Shown: one piece after another, positions 25,962 to 34,618 of the stretch
Layout of the letters: each line of letters starts with the position of its first letter
Position numbering within the stretch: the first letter of the stretch is position 1
Assembly (NCBI GenBank): GCA_030285985.1
Contig: CP127384.1
Location: 186,001 to 250,000, forward strand
DNA from: Aquidulcibacter paucihalophilus
Lineage (GTDB): Bacteria; Pseudomonadota; Alphaproteobacteria; Caulobacterales; Caulobacteraceae
Direction: 5' to 3'
DNA: 64,000 bases
Notes under the pieces: generated by a model
Told to the model about the DNA's origin: nothing
Database searches by the model: none
What the model saw: the letters and a program-made list of their open reading frames with translations, nothing else
Position numbers and translations under genes: made by a program

Positions 25962-25986
25962 GACTCTCAAGACTCTTTTCTTGAGA
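25962..25986. promoter_or_regulatory. Hairpin with paired GACTC sites in the origin / hemE leader
   Basis: TCTCAAGA (25965-25972) and TCTTGAGA (25979-25986) form a perfect 8-bp stem with loop CTCTTT. Two GACTC sites, at 25962 and 25971, are 9 bp apart and overlap the stem. In Caulobacter GANTC is methylated by CcrM and read by GcrA. Confidence 0.45.
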
Positions 25987-26054
25987 AGGATTGGAAGGGT
26001 GCGACACGGGACGGGGTTGAGCAGGACCCGGCCCCCCGGTAGGACCGGGGTCAC

Positions 26055-27101
26055 ATGACCGTCTCCCCCGATACGCCCCTGTTGCTCAAGGTTCTCGCCG
26101 GCGAGGCGACGACGCGACCGCCTGTATGGTTCATGCGTCAGGCCGGGCGCTACCTGCCGGAATACCGGGCACTTCGGGCGACGACGCCCGACTTCATCTC
26201 CTTCTGCCTCGATCCCGAGAAGGCGGCTGAGGCGACCCTGCAGCCGATGCGGCGGTTTGGCTTCGACGCCGCCATCGTCTTCGCCGACATCCTGCTGATA
26301 CCCCAGGCCCTCGGGCAGGAGGTCTGGTTCGAGGCCGGTGAGGGACCGCGCCTCGGTGCCCTGCCGCCGGTCGAGGGCATGCGCGACCTGACCGCGGGTG
26401 CCGGTGAGGCCCTGGGCCAGATCGGCCAGACCCTGTCGCTGGTGCGGGCACAGCTGGAGCCGGAGCGGGCGCTGATCGGCTTCGCGGGCGCGCCCTGGAC
26501 CGTGGCGACCTATATGCTCGACGGGGAAGCCCGGACGATCGGCAAGGGCGAGCGGGCCCAGGCCCGGACCTATGCCTATGCCGAGCCGGAGAAGGTCGCG
26601 GCCCTGCTCGAGGTCCTGGTCGAGGCCACGGCGCATTATCTGAAGATGCAGGCCGACGCCGGGGCCCAGGTGCTGAAGATCTTCGAGAGCTGGGCCGAGG
26701 GCCTGCCCGAAGACCTGTTCGAAAGTCTCGTCCTGCGGCCGCACCAGAAGCTGGTGGCCCGTGTGCGCGAACTGGGCGTCACCGTTCCCCTGATCGGCTT
26801 CCCGCGGGGCTCGGCGGCGCTGGCGGAACGGTATGCCGCCGAGGTCGATGTTCAGGCTGTGGCGCTGGATACCGCCTGTCCGCTGGAGATCGGCCGTCGC
26901 GTTCAGGCCATCAAGCCCATCCAGGGCGCGCTTGATCCCCTGCTGCTGCGGGCCGGCGGGCCGATGCTGGACCGCCGTGTCGACCAGCTGCTCGAGGCCT
27001 GGGGGCAGGGGCCGTGGATCTTCAATCTCGGACACGGCATCCTGCCCGACGTGCCGATCGCCCATGTCGAGCAGGTTCTGAAACGGATCGGCGCACAATG
27101 A
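26055..27101 (+). CDS. hemE: Uroporphyrinogen decarboxylase
   Basis: 348 residues; converts uroporphyrinogen III to coproporphyrinogen III in heme synthesis. Family signature WFMRQAGRYLPEYRALR with the substrate arginines, FADILLIPQALG with the catalytic Asp region, GFAGAPWTVATYMLDG, KIFESWAEGL, and a C-terminal NLGHGILPDVPIAHVE. First gene right of the origin; in Caulobacter its promoter lies inside Cori. The stop overlaps the hemH start as ATGA. Confidence 0.96.
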   Translation: MTVSPDTPLLLKVLAGEATTRPPVWFMRQAGRYLPEYRALRATTPDFISFCLDPEKAAEATLQPMRRFGFDAAIVFADILLIPQALGQEVWFEAGEGPRLGALPPVEGMRDLTAGAGEALGQIGQTLSLVRAQLEPERALIGFAGAPWTVATYMLDGEARTIGKGERAQARTYAYAEPEKVAALLEVLVEATAHYLKMQADAGAQVLKIFESWAEGLPEDLFESLVLRPHQKLVARVRELGVTVPLIGFPRGSAALAERYAAEVDVQAVALDTACPLEIGRRVQAIKPIQGALDPLLLRAGGPMLDRRVDQLLEAWGQGPWIFNLGHGILPDVPIAHVEQVLKRIGAQ

Positions 27102-28153
27102 CCGCGAACCCCGGGGGCCGCCGCATCGCGGTGGTGTTGTTCAATCTCGGCGGGCCGGACGACCAGGCCTCGGTCAAACCCTTCCTGTTCAACCTGTTCA
27201 GCGACCCGGCCATTATCGGCCTGCCCGATCCGTTCCGGGCGCTTCTGGCACGGCTGATCTCCAGCCGCCGCGAGACGTCGGCCCAGGCCAACTACGCCCT
27301 GATGGGCGGCGGTTCCCCCCTGCTGCCGGAAACCCGGCGTCAGGCAGCGGCCATGGCCGAGGTCCTGGGCGGGATGCTGCCGGGCGACGAGGTGCGCGCC
27401 TTCATCGCCATGCGCTACTGGGGACCGCTGTCTGAAGAAACCGCGGTGGATGTGGCGGCCTTCGGCCCGGACGAGATCGTCCTGCTGCCGCTGTATCCCC
27501 AGTTCTCGACCACGACGACGGAGTCCTCGCTGAAGCGGTGGACCGAGGTCTATGCGGGGTCGGGCATCAGCCGGACGGTCTGCTGCTACCCCGAGGCACC
27601 GGGCTGGATCGAGGCCCAGGCTGACAGCGTGCGCGCGAAACTGGCCGAGGCCGGCGACCGGCCGGTGCGGGTGCTGTTCTCGGCCCACGGCATCCCGGAG
27701 AGCCTGGTCACGAAGAAGGGCGATCCCTATCAGGCGCAGATCGAGGCGACCTGCGCTGCGATCGCCGCCAGGGCCGGACTGGCCGAGGGCGCCTGGACCA
27801 TCTGCTACCAGAGCCGGGTCGGGCCGATGAAATGGCTGGGGCCGTCGACCCCGGACGCCATCGCCCAGGCCGCGCGTGACGGGGTCGGGGTGGTCGTGGC
27901 GCCCGTGGCCTTCGTCTCGGAGCATATCGAGACCCTGGTCGAGCTGGACATTGAATACGCCGAACTCGCCCACGAACTGGGCGTGGCACCCTATCTGCGC
28001 AGCCCCGCCGTCGGCGTGGCCGCGCCCTTCATCAGGACACTGGCGGACGCCGTGGCCGAGGCCCTGTCGCGGACCGGAACGGCACCCTACGGTCCCGGTT
28101 GCCGGTCGGACTGGAAGGCCTGTCCCCGGACCTGCGCGCGGAGGGCGGCATGA
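27098..28153 (+). CDS. hemH: Ferrochelatase
   Basis: 351 residues; inserts Fe2+ into protoporphyrin IX. Features: VVLFNLGGPDDQASVKPFLF, MGGGSPLLPETRRQ, YPQFSTTTTESSL, VLFSAHGIPESLV with the catalytic His, YQSRVGPMKWLGPST and APVAFVSEHIETLVELDIEY with the metal-site Glu. Cysteines near the C-terminus (PGCRSDWKACPRTC) could hold a [2Fe-2S] cluster as in some bacterial enzymes. Both ends overlap neighbours as ATGA. Confidence 0.96.
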   Translation: MTANPGGRRIAVVLFNLGGPDDQASVKPFLFNLFSDPAIIGLPDPFRALLARLISSRRETSAQANYALMGGGSPLLPETRRQAAAMAEVLGGMLPGDEVRAFIAMRYWGPLSEETAVDVAAFGPDEIVLLPLYPQFSTTTTESSLKRWTEVYAGSGISRTVCCYPEAPGWIEAQADSVRAKLAEAGDRPVRVLFSAHGIPESLVTKKGDPYQAQIEATCAAIAARAGLAEGAWTICYQSRVGPMKWLGPSTPDAIAQAARDGVGVVVAPVAFVSEHIETLVELDIEYAELAHELGVAPYLRSPAVGVAAPFIRTLADAVAEALSRTGTAPYGPGCRSDWKACPRTCARRAA

Positions 28154-28617
28154 CCTTCGAGATCGTGCGCGGCCTGCATATCCTGGCGGTGATCGCCTGG
28201 ATGGCCGGCATGCTCTTCCTGCCGCGCCTCTACGCCTATGATGCTGAGCAGGCGGGCAAGGCCGAACCTTTGCGGTCGGAGATGCGGGACCTGCTGCGGA
28301 CCTGGCAGCACCGGCTGCTGAAGATCATCATCAATCCGTCGATGATCGCCGCCTGGATCTTCGGTGTCTGGATGATCGGCATCCACGTCTTCGAATACGG
28401 CGAGGGCTGGGGTTTCCTCGCCCAGCCGTGGATGGTCGCCAAACTGGCCGGGGTCATTGCCCTCAGCGGCTGGCATGGCTTCCTCGCCGGCGAGCTCAAG
28501 CGCGTCCAGGCCGGGACCTCGACCCGGTCAGGCAAATTCTGGCGCATGACCAACGAGATCCCGTTCGTATTCGCTGTCGTTATGGTGCTCTCCGTCACGA
28601 CCCAGTGGACGTTTTAG
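28150..28617 (+). CDS. hemJ: Protoporphyrinogen IX oxidase HemJ
   Basis: 155-residue membrane protein with about four helices: GLHILAVIAWMAGMLFLPRL (with the conserved His near residue 10), IIINPSMIAAWIFGVWMIGI, MVAKLAGVIALSGWHGFLAG and PFVFAVVMVLSVTTQW. HemJ oxidises protoporphyrinogen IX in bacteria lacking HemG/HemY. The start overlaps hemH by 4 bp, making hemE-hemH-hemJ one coupled operon. A copy of the palindromic repeat begins 1 bp after the stop. Confidence 0.94.
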   Translation: MTFEIVRGLHILAVIAWMAGMLFLPRLYAYDAEQAGKAEPLRSEMRDLLRTWQHRLLKIIINPSMIAAWIFGVWMIGIHVFEYGEGWGFLAQPWMVAKLAGVIALSGWHGFLAGELKRVQAGTSTRSGKFWRMTNEIPFVFAVVMVLSVTTQWTF

Positions 28618-28618
28618 G

Positions 28619-28709
28619 GCGCTAACGCTCGCGACGCGGTCGCTCGCTCCTTGAGCGCGCGAAGCGTAAGGCCGCGTCCAGTCGACAAGGCGGAGCCTTG
28701 TGACCGCGG
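28619..28709. repeat. Composite repeat: 40-bp palindrome plus second hairpin
   Basis: The unit at 28619-28658 (GCGCTAACGCTCGCGACG to CTCCTTGAGCGC) is followed by GCGAAGC and a hairpin ACAAGGC-GGA-GCCTTGT (28685-28701) ending TGACCGCG. The reverse complement of 44995-45093 has the same two-part layout and the same end sequence. Probably forms the transcript end of hemEHJ. Confidence 0.8.
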
Positions 28710-28918
28710 CCCACAAGAATGTTGACCTGACCGCCCCCGCGTGGTTTCGCTCAGGCGAACCGCCCTGCAGGAGTCTGGGGCGGTCCCACTCTTTGCGACG
28801 CCCGCCGATTTCGCCGGGACGACCCGTCGCCTTCCCACCCGGCCGCAAGGCCAGACATTGCTGAACTTTTCCGCCCGCGCGACGCCCTGTCTCGCGGCGA
28901 TGCTTTTGATTGCACGCC
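28710..28918 (+). promoter_or_regulatory. rho leader region
   Basis: About 210 bp of the 301-bp gap between hemJ and rho. It holds a hairpin-prone stretch (ACCGCCC ... GGGCGGT around 28760-28790) and must contain the rho promoter, but no -35/-10 pair could be fixed. Long leaders before rho often serve Rho autoregulation in other bacteria; here that is inference only. Confidence 0.35.
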
Positions 28919-30331
28919 ATGACCGACATCACTGACACCCCCGAGACCGATGACGCCGCCGGGGCCGAAGCGCCCGAGGCCGGCAATGAAATGGCCGCGG
29001 CCGACCTGCCCATGGTCGATCAGGAGCACGGCGATGACGACGACGACGGTGAGCCGATCGTTCCCAATGGCCGCATCACGCTGCAGGAACTGAACGAGAA
29101 GACGCCGGAAGACCTGGTCGCCTTCGCCGAAAGCCTCGAGATCGAGAACGCCGGCAACCTGCGCAAACAGGACCTGCTGTTCGCCATCCTGAAGACCCTC
29201 GCCGACGAGGAAGTCGAGATCATCGCCGACGGCGTGCTCGAAATCCTGCCCGACGGCTTCGGCTTCCTGCGCAGCCCGGATGTGAATTATCTTCCGGGTC
29301 CAGACGATGTCTATGTCTCGCCGTCGCAGATTCGCCGCTTCGGCCTGCGCTCGGGCGACACCATCCACGGTGCGGTCCGCGGCCCGCGCGAGGGCGAGCG
29401 CTATTTCGCCCTGCTCAAGGTCGACACGATCAATTTCGAGGACCCCGAGACGGTCAAGACCAAGGTCCTGTTCGACAACCTGACCCCGCTCTATCCCGAA
29501 GAGCGGCTGCACATGGAAATCCAGGACCCGACGCTGAAGGACCGTTCGGGCCGGGTCATCGACATCGTCGCCCCGCTCGGCAAGGGCCAGCGCTGCCTGA
29601 TCGTCGCCCCGCCGCGCGTCGGCAAGACGGTCATGCTGCAGAACATCGCCAAGTCGATCGAGAAGAACCACCCCGAGGTCTTCCTCATCGTCCTGCTGAT
29701 CGACGAGCGCCCGGAAGAAGTGACCGACATGCAGCGCACGGTGAAGGGCGAGGTCATCGCCTCAACCTTCGACGAGCCGGCCACCCGCCACGTCGCCGTC
29801 GCCGAAATGGTGATCGAAAAGGCCAAACGCCTGGTCGAGCACAAGAAGGATGTCGTCATCCTGCTCGACTCCATCACCCGCCTCGGCCGCGCCTACAACG
29901 CCACGGTCCCGTCGTCGGGCAAGGTCCTGACCGGCGGTGTGGACGCCAACGCCCTGCAGCGGCCGAAACGGTTCTTCGGCGCGGCGCGGAATGTGGAGCA
30001 GGGGGGCTCGCTGACCATCATCGCCACCGCCCTGATCGATACGGGCTCGCGGATGGACGAGGTCATCTTCGAAGAGTTCAAGGGCACGGGTAACTCGGAA
30101 ATCGTGCTGGACCGCAAGGTCGCCGACAAGCGCATCTTCCCGGCCATCGACGTGCTCAAGTCGGGCACCCGCAAGGAAGAGCTCACCACGCCGAAGGACC
30201 AGCTGGCCAAGACTTATGTCCTGCGCCGCATCCTCAACCCGATGGGCCCGCAGGATGCGATCGAGTTCCTGATCGACAAGCTGCGTCAGTCGAAGAACAA
30301 TGCGGACTTCTTCCAGTCGATGAATACCTGA
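28919..30331 (+). CDS. rho: Transcription termination factor Rho
   Basis: 470 residues from the ATG at 28919. An acidic N-terminal extension (~1-45, with a run of five Asp) precedes the Rho N-terminal helices ([20 protein letters not shown]). The cold-shock-like RNA-binding domain includes [16 protein letters not shown] and [15 protein letters not shown]. ATPase core: Walker A APPRVGKT at 230-237, [15 protein letters not shown]-loop/Q-loop [20 protein letters not shown] and [20 protein letters not shown]. The hexameric helicase ends untranslated transcripts. Confidence 0.97.
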   Translation: MTDITDTPETDDAAGAEAPEAGNEMAAADLPMVDQEHGDDDDDGEPIVPNGRITLQELNEKTPEDLVAFAESLEIENAGNLRKQDLLFAILKTLADEEVEIIADGVLEILPDGFGFLRSPDVNYLPGPDDVYVSPSQIRRFGLRSGDTIHGAVRGPREGERYFALLKVDTINFEDPETVKTKVLFDNLTPLYPEERLHMEIQDPTLKDRSGRVIDIVAPLGKGQRCLIVAPPRVGKTVMLQNIAKSIEKNHPEVFLIVLLIDERPEEVTDMQRTVKGEVIASTFDEPATRHVAVAEMVIEKAKRLVEHKKDVVILLDSITRLGRAYNATVPSSGKVLTGGVDANALQRPKRFFGAARNVEQGGSLTIIATALIDTGSRMDEVIFEEFKGTGNSEIVLDRKVADKRIFPAIDVLKSGTRKEELTTPKDQLAKTYVLRRILNPMGPQDAIEFLIDKLRQSKNNADFFQSMNT

Positions 30332-30346
30332 CGGCGGTATGGCCGC

Positions 30347-30362
30347 TGTTTCACGTGAAACA
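30347..30362. other. parS site 1 (perfect)
   Basis: TGTTTCACGTGAAACA, a perfect 16-bp palindrome identical to the widespread ParB-binding parS consensus. Located 16 bp after the rho stop and about 4.5 kb from the origin. Confidence 0.93.
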
Positions 30363-30416
30363 CCCTCAAGCAGCCCAGCGCCGCGCGCAGGGCGTCAGGG
30401 CAAAAGGAGTGGCGCG

Positions 30417-30644
30417 ATGAAGGTCAATGTCGAGGTCGAATGCACACCGGAGGAGGCCCGCGCCTTCCTCGGCCTGCCCAATGTCGAGCCGCTGAACGAT
30501 CATCTCGTCGCCGAGATGAAGCGCCGCATGGACGAGAACATCACGGCCATGCAGCCCGACGAACTGATGAAGACCTGGACCAGTTTCGGCATGCAGGCCC
30601 AGGACCAGTTCCGCAAACTGATGGAAGCGGCCGTCAAGCCGTGA
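30417..30644 (+). CDS. Small conserved protein (DUF6489-like)
   Basis: 75 residues with an AAGGAG ribosome-binding site at 30403-30408 and start MKVNVEVECTPEEARAFLGL. One strand followed by amphipathic helices (LNDHLVAEMKRRMDENITAM and WTSFGMQAQDQFRKLMEAAV). I recognise it as the conserved alphaproteobacterial family tentatively DUF6489; no function is known. It sits between rho and mnmE. Confidence 0.8.
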   Translation: MKVNVEVECTPEEARAFLGLPNVEPLNDHLVAEMKRRMDENITAMQPDELMKTWTSFGMQAQDQFRKLMEAAVKP

Positions 30645-30690
30645 AGGACGGACGCCGGAGGCGTTTCGACGACGCCCACTTCCAGGAGAC

Positions 30691-30745
30691 CCCTCCCGTC
30701 ACGCCGCAAGGGCGGCGTGCCACCTCCCCCATAAAGGGGGAGGGG
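30691..30745. repeat. Double-hairpin element in the mnmE leader
   Basis: First hairpin CACGCCGC-AAGG-GCGGCGTG (30700-30719). Second hairpin CCTCCCCC-ATAAA-GGGGGAGG (30723-30743). An upstream CCCTCCC (30691) could pair with the last G run instead. It ends 10 bp before the mnmE ATG and so adjoins its ribosome-binding site. From memory, the ATAAA-loop hairpin resembles a common intergenic repeat of Caulobacterales. Confidence 0.7.
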
Positions 30746-30755
30746 ACGGCTTGAG

Positions 30756-32063
30756 ATGACTGACACCATCTTCGCCCTCGCCACCCCGCCGGGTCGCGGG
30801 GCGATCGCCATTCTGCGCCTGTCGGGGCCGGGGACTGACGCCGCCCTGACCGCGCTCGGTGCCGGCGGGCTCAAGGCGCGATACGCCGCGCTCCGGGCCC
30901 TCATCCACGATGGCCGGTCCATCGACCAGGCGCTCGTCCTCCGCTTCCCGGCACCGAACTCCTACACCGGTGAGGACTGCGCCGAACTTCACCTGCACGG
31001 CGGCCGTGCCGTGGTCGAGGGGGCGAGTGAGGCCCTTGTCGCCCTCGGCCTGCGTCCCGCGGACCCGGGGGAGTTCACCCGCCGGGCCTTCGAGAACGGC
31101 CGCATGGACCTGGCCCAGGCCGAGGCGGTCGCCGATCTGATCGACGCGGAGACCGCGGCCCAGGCCAGCCAGGCCCTCGGCCAACTCGATGGGGCCCTGA
31201 GCCAGACCTATGCGGGGTTCCGCCGCGACCTCCTGACCGCCCTCGCCCTGGTCGAGGCCGAGATCGACTTCCCGGATGAGGAGGTCCCCGACAATCTCGC
31301 GCGCTCCGCCGGGCCGGTGCTCGATCGCCTGATCGCGGACCTGAAGGCCGCCCTCGCGGACGCCCGCCGCGGCGAACGGGTGCGGGAGGGCTATCGCATC
31401 GTCCTGATCGGTGAGACCAATGCCGGCAAGTCGTCGCTCTTCAATGCCCTCGTCGCCCGTGAGGCCGCCATCGTCACCCCGATCGCCGGGACGACGCGCG
31501 ATGTGCTCGACGCCGACCTGATCATCGGCGGCTATGCCGTGACCCTGTCCGACACCGCCGGACTGCGCGCCAGCACCGATCCGGTCGAGGCCGAGGGTGT
31601 CCGCCGCGCCCGGGCGCGGGCTGAAGCGGCGGACCTTCGGCTGTGGGTCCGCGGTCCCGACGACGCCGAGGGCGACGCAGCGGGTTTCGCGCGGCCCGGC
31701 GACCTTTTGGTCCGTACCAAGGCCGATCTGGGCGCGGCCCCGTCAGTGGCCGGGTACGAAACCCTGTCGATCAGCACCGCGACCGGGCGGGGTCTGGCGG
31801 ACCTCCACGACTGGATCGCCGCACGGCTCGCCCGGGACCTTTACGGCGCAGATTTTCCGGCTGTCACGCGCGAGAGACATCGCCGTCGTCTGGCCGAAGC
31901 CCTGGTAGCGGCCGAGGCGGGGCGGGCGGCGCTCGAGGTGGCAGCCGAAATGGCCGGCGACGACCTCCGCCGGGCGGCCGATGCCCTGGCCCGGGTCACG
32001 GGCGCGATTGGCGTTGAGGATATTCTCGGCGAGGTCTTCTCGACCTTCTGCATCGGCAAGTGA
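30756..32063 (+). CDS. mnmE: tRNA modification GTPase MnmE
   Basis: 435 residues; with MnmG makes cmnm5U34 in tRNAs. N-terminal THF-binding domain (TIFALATPPGRGAIAILRLS ... NSYTGEDCAELHLHGG), helical domain, then an inserted G domain with G1 GETNAGKSS (219-227), TPIAGTTRDVLD (G2) and LSDTAGLRASTD (G3). The C-terminal catalytic CIGK is at 432-435. A parS site starts 3 bp after its stop; mnmG follows. Confidence 0.97.
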   Translation: MTDTIFALATPPGRGAIAILRLSGPGTDAALTALGAGGLKARYAALRALIHDGRSIDQALVLRFPAPNSYTGEDCAELHLHGGRAVVEGASEALVALGLRPADPGEFTRRAFENGRMDLAQAEAVADLIDAETAAQASQALGQLDGALSQTYAGFRRDLLTALALVEAEIDFPDEEVPDNLARSAGPVLDRLIADLKAALADARRGERVREGYRIVLIGETNAGKSSLFNALVAREAAIVTPIAGTTRDVLDADLIIGGYAVTLSDTAGLRASTDPVEAEGVRRARARAEAADLRLWVRGPDDAEGDAAGFARPGDLLVRTKADLGAAPSVAGYETLSISTATGRGLADLHDWIAARLARDLYGADFPAVTRERHRRRLAEALVAAEAGRAALEVAAEMAGDDLRRAADALARVTGAIGVEDILGEVFSTFCIGK

Positions 32064-32065
32064 GC

Positions 32066-32081
32066 CGTTTCACGTGAAACA
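32066..32081. other. parS site 2
   Basis: CGTTTCACGTGAAACA, the parS palindrome with one changed end base, in the gap between mnmE and mnmG. Confidence 0.92.
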
Positions 32082-32132
32082 GACGTCCGGCCAAGGTGGC
32101 GGTTGGGCCGGTTTTGCCCTATGTGCCCGCCC

Positions 32133-33989
32133 ATGAAGGGTTTCGACGTCATTGTCATCGGCGGCGGTCACGCCGGCTGCGAGGCCGCGGCAGCGTCCGC
32201 GCGCGCGGGCGCCCGTACTGTGCTGTTGACCCAGAAGCTCGAAACCATCGGCGAAATGTCCTGCAACCCGGCCATCGGCGGCCTCGGCAAGGGACATCTG
32301 GTCCGTGAGATCGATGCGATGGACGGGTTGATGGCCCGGCTCGGCGACCGGGCTGGGATCCAGTTTCGCCTGCTCAACCGGTCGAAGGGTGCGGCGGTCC
32401 AGGGTCCGCGCAGCCAGATCGATCGCCGCCTGTACCGCGAGGCCATGCAGGCCGAACTGGCCCAGACGCCCAATCTCACGCTGATGGCCGGGACGGCCGA
32501 GCGGTTGATGCTGGACGGTGAGCGCGTCGTCGGCGTGGTGACCGGGGAGGGGACCGAGGTCCGTGCGGCCGCCGTCGTCCTGACCACGGGGACCTTCCTC
32601 AACGGCGTGATCCACAAGGGTGACCAGCGCATCCCCGCCGGCCGACACGGCGAAGCGCCCTCGACCGGTCTCGCCGCAGACCTCTATGGCGCCGGCCTGC
32701 AGATGGGCCGGCTCAAGACCGGCACACCCGCCCGGCTGGATGGCCGAACCATCGGCTGGGACCGGCTGGAGATGCAGCAGGCGGACGCCGAGCCGGTCCC
32801 GTTCAGCTTCCTGACCGACCGGATCGACGTGCCCCAGATCGCTTGCGGCGTGACCCATACGACCGAGGCGACCCACCGGATCATCGCCGACAACCTCGGC
32901 GACAGCGCGGTCTATGGCGGCCATCTCTCCGGTCGTGGGCCCCGCTACTGCCCCTCGATCGAGGACAAGGTGGTCCGGTTCGCTGACAAGACCTCGCACC
33001 AGATCTTCCTTGAGCCCGAGGGACTGGACGATCCGACCGTCTATCCGAACGGCATTTCGACCTCGGTATCGGACGCGACCCAGGCCGCCTTCCTGCGCAC
33101 CATCCCCGGCCTGGAGTCGGTCGAGGTGTTTCGCTTCGGCTACGCCATCGAATACGACTATGTCGATCCGCGCGAACTGACCCCGGCGCTGGAGGTCAAG
33201 AAGCGTCCCGGCCTGTATCTGGCCGGCCAGATCAATGGCACCACAGGCTATGAGGAGGCGGGGGCCCAGGGGCTGCTGGCCGGGCTGAACGCCGCCCGCG
33301 CCGCCGCCGGGTCCGATCCGATCATTCTCGGCCGCGACCAGGCCTATATCGGCGTGATGGTCGACGACCTGGTCACACGGGGTGTGACCGAGCCCTACCG
33401 GATGTTCACCAGTCGGGCCGAATACCGGTTGACCCTGCGCGCCGACAATGCCGATCAACGGTTGACCCCACTGGCAATCAACAGCGGACTCGTCTCGCGA
33501 CAACGTGTTCTTGCCTTCACGGCGAAGGCTGGGCAGTTGGCCGAAGCCTCGGTTGTTTCACGTGAAACGGTGTTCACGCCCAAGCAGGCCGCATCTCTCG
33601 GCATCCACGTCAACGCCGACGGCCAGCGCCGCTCCATCCGCGACCTTCTCGCCTTCCCCGGTGTGACCCTGGAGACCTTCGTGCCGGTCAGGCCGGAGAT
33701 CGCCGGCTGGTCCGCCCAGGTCCGCCAGCAGATCGAAATTGACGCCGGCTATGCGGGCTACCTCGACCGCCAGGCCTCGGACGCTGCGGCGCTGCGGCAC
33801 GAAGAGGCGCTCGCCCTGCCCGTGGACCTCGACTACGCCGCCATCGGCAGCCTCTCCAACGAGGTCCGCGAGAAGCTGACCCTGATCCAGCCGCGTACCC
33901 TGGGGCAGGCCGGCCGCATCGAGGGGATGACCCCCGGTGCCCTGACGGCCCTGCTGTCGCATGTGAAGAAGTCGAGGGTTTCGGCGTGA
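32133..33989 (+). CDS. mnmG: tRNA uridine-5-carboxymethylaminomethyl modification enzyme MnmG
   Basis: 618 residues from [20 protein letters not shown] (32133); an ATG 12 bp earlier is possible and no clear ribosome-binding site decides. FAD-binding [30 protein letters not shown] with the conserved Cys, [22 protein letters not shown], the second Cys motif RYCPSIEDK and [20 protein letters not shown]. Partner of MnmE. Codons 475-479 (V-S-R-E-T) carry parS site 3. The stop overlaps the rsmG GTG start. Confidence 0.96.
   Translation: MKGFDVIVIGGGHAGCEAAAASARAGARTVLLTQKLETIGEMSCNPAIGGLGKGHLVREIDAMDGLMARLGDRAGIQFRLLNRSKGAAVQGPRSQIDRRLYREAMQAELAQTPNLTLMAGTAERLMLDGERVVGVVTGEGTEVRAAAVVLTTGTFLNGVIHKGDQRIPAGRHGEAPSTGLAADLYGAGLQMGRLKTGTPARLDGRTIGWDRLEMQQADAEPVPFSFLTDRIDVPQIACGVTHTTEATHRIIADNLGDSAVYGGHLSGRGPRYCPSIEDKVVRFADKTSHQIFLEPEGLDDPTVYPNGISTSVSDATQAAFLRTIPGLESVEVFRFGYAIEYDYVDPRELTPALEVKKRPGLYLAGQINGTTGYEEAGAQGLLAGLNAARAAAGSDPIILGRDQAYIGVMVDDLVTRGVTEPYRMFTSRAEYRLTLRADNADQRLTPLAINSGLVSRQRVLAFTAKAGQLAEASVVSRETVFTPKQAASLGIHVNADGQRRSIRDLLAFPGVTLETFVPVRPEIAGWSAQVRQQIEIDAGYAGYLDRQASDAAALRHEEALALPVDLDYAAIGSLSNEVREKLTLIQPRTLGQAGRIEGMTPGALTALLSHVKKSRVSA
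33554..33569. other. parS site 3, inside mnmG
   Basis: TGTTTCACGTGAAACG lies in frame within mnmG and encodes Val-Ser-Arg-Glu-Thr (residues 475-479). One end base differs from the perfect palindrome. Confidence 0.9.
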
Positions 33990-34618
33990 GCACCCATCCC
34001 GACGCCGCACAATTCCAGAGCCTGCGTGCCGCCACGCCAGCCCAGATGGCCGACCTCGAAACCCTGATCGAGCGGCTGACCGCCGCCAATGCCGTCATGA
34101 ACCTGATCGGGCCCGAAACCCTGCCGGACGTCTGGAACCGGCACATCTTCGACTCTGCCCAACTGCTCGACCTCGCGCCGGAGGCGGCGACCTGGGCGGA
34201 CCTCGGGGCCGGCGCCGGCTTCCCCGGCCTGGTCCTCGCCATCCTGCTCAAGGACCGGGCCGACAGCCATGTCTGGCTGGTCGACAGTCTCGGAAAGCGT
34301 TGCCGGTTCCTGCAGGAGGTGGTCGACGCCCTGTCGCTTCGCGCCACGGTGGTCAACGGCCGGGCAGAGGAACAGCGCATCAAGGTCGACATCGTCACGG
34401 CCCGCGCCCTGGCACCGATGGACCGGCTGCTGGGCTATGCACAGCCTTATCTACAGCGCGGCGCACAGGGGCTGTTTCTCAAGGGGGAAAAGGCCGAGGC
34501 TGAGTTGATCGAGGCCCGCAAGGTCTGGCATTTCGACAGCACCCTCTCCGTCTCGCGCAGCGATCCGCGCGGCCGTATCGTTTCCGTCCGGAGTCTCCGA
34601 CGTGTCCAAGTCCGGTAA
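33986..34618 (+). CDS. rsmG: 16S rRNA (guanine527-N7)-methyltransferase RsmG
   Basis: 210 residues from a GTG at 33986 that overlaps the mnmG stop. SAM-binding [39 protein letters not shown] (motif II) and VNGRAEEQ; the N-terminal [20 protein letters not shown] matches the family. The end overlaps parA by 17 bp. Loss of RsmG gives low-level streptomycin resistance in several bacteria. Confidence 0.95.
   Translation: MSTHPDAAQFQSLRAATPAQMADLETLIERLTAANAVMNLIGPETLPDVWNRHIFDSAQLLDLAPEAATWADLGAGAGFPGLVLAILLKDRADSHVWLVDSLGKRCRFLQEVVDALSLRATVVNGRAEEQRIKVDIVTARALAPMDRLLGYAQPYLQRGAQGLFLKGEKAEAELIEARKVWHFDSTLSVSRSDPRGRIVSVRSLRRVQVR

Larger units (their letters stand above)
25556..26054. other. Putative chromosomal replication origin (Cori-like)
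   Basis: 499 bp without a plausible gene between divergent ppsR and hemE, the position of the Caulobacter crescentus origin. Seen here: two exact TTAA-N7-TTAA boxes, a lone TTAA at 25858-25861, three GACTC sites (25578, 25962, 25971), DnaA-box-like 9-mers (TTATCCCCG at 25834, TTGTCCCCG at 25926, TGTGGAGAT at 25744) and a relatively AT-rich hairpin stretch at 25950-25995. No exact TTATCCACA box is present. The hemE promoter must also lie here. Genes mostly diverge from this point on both sides. Confidence 0.8.
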
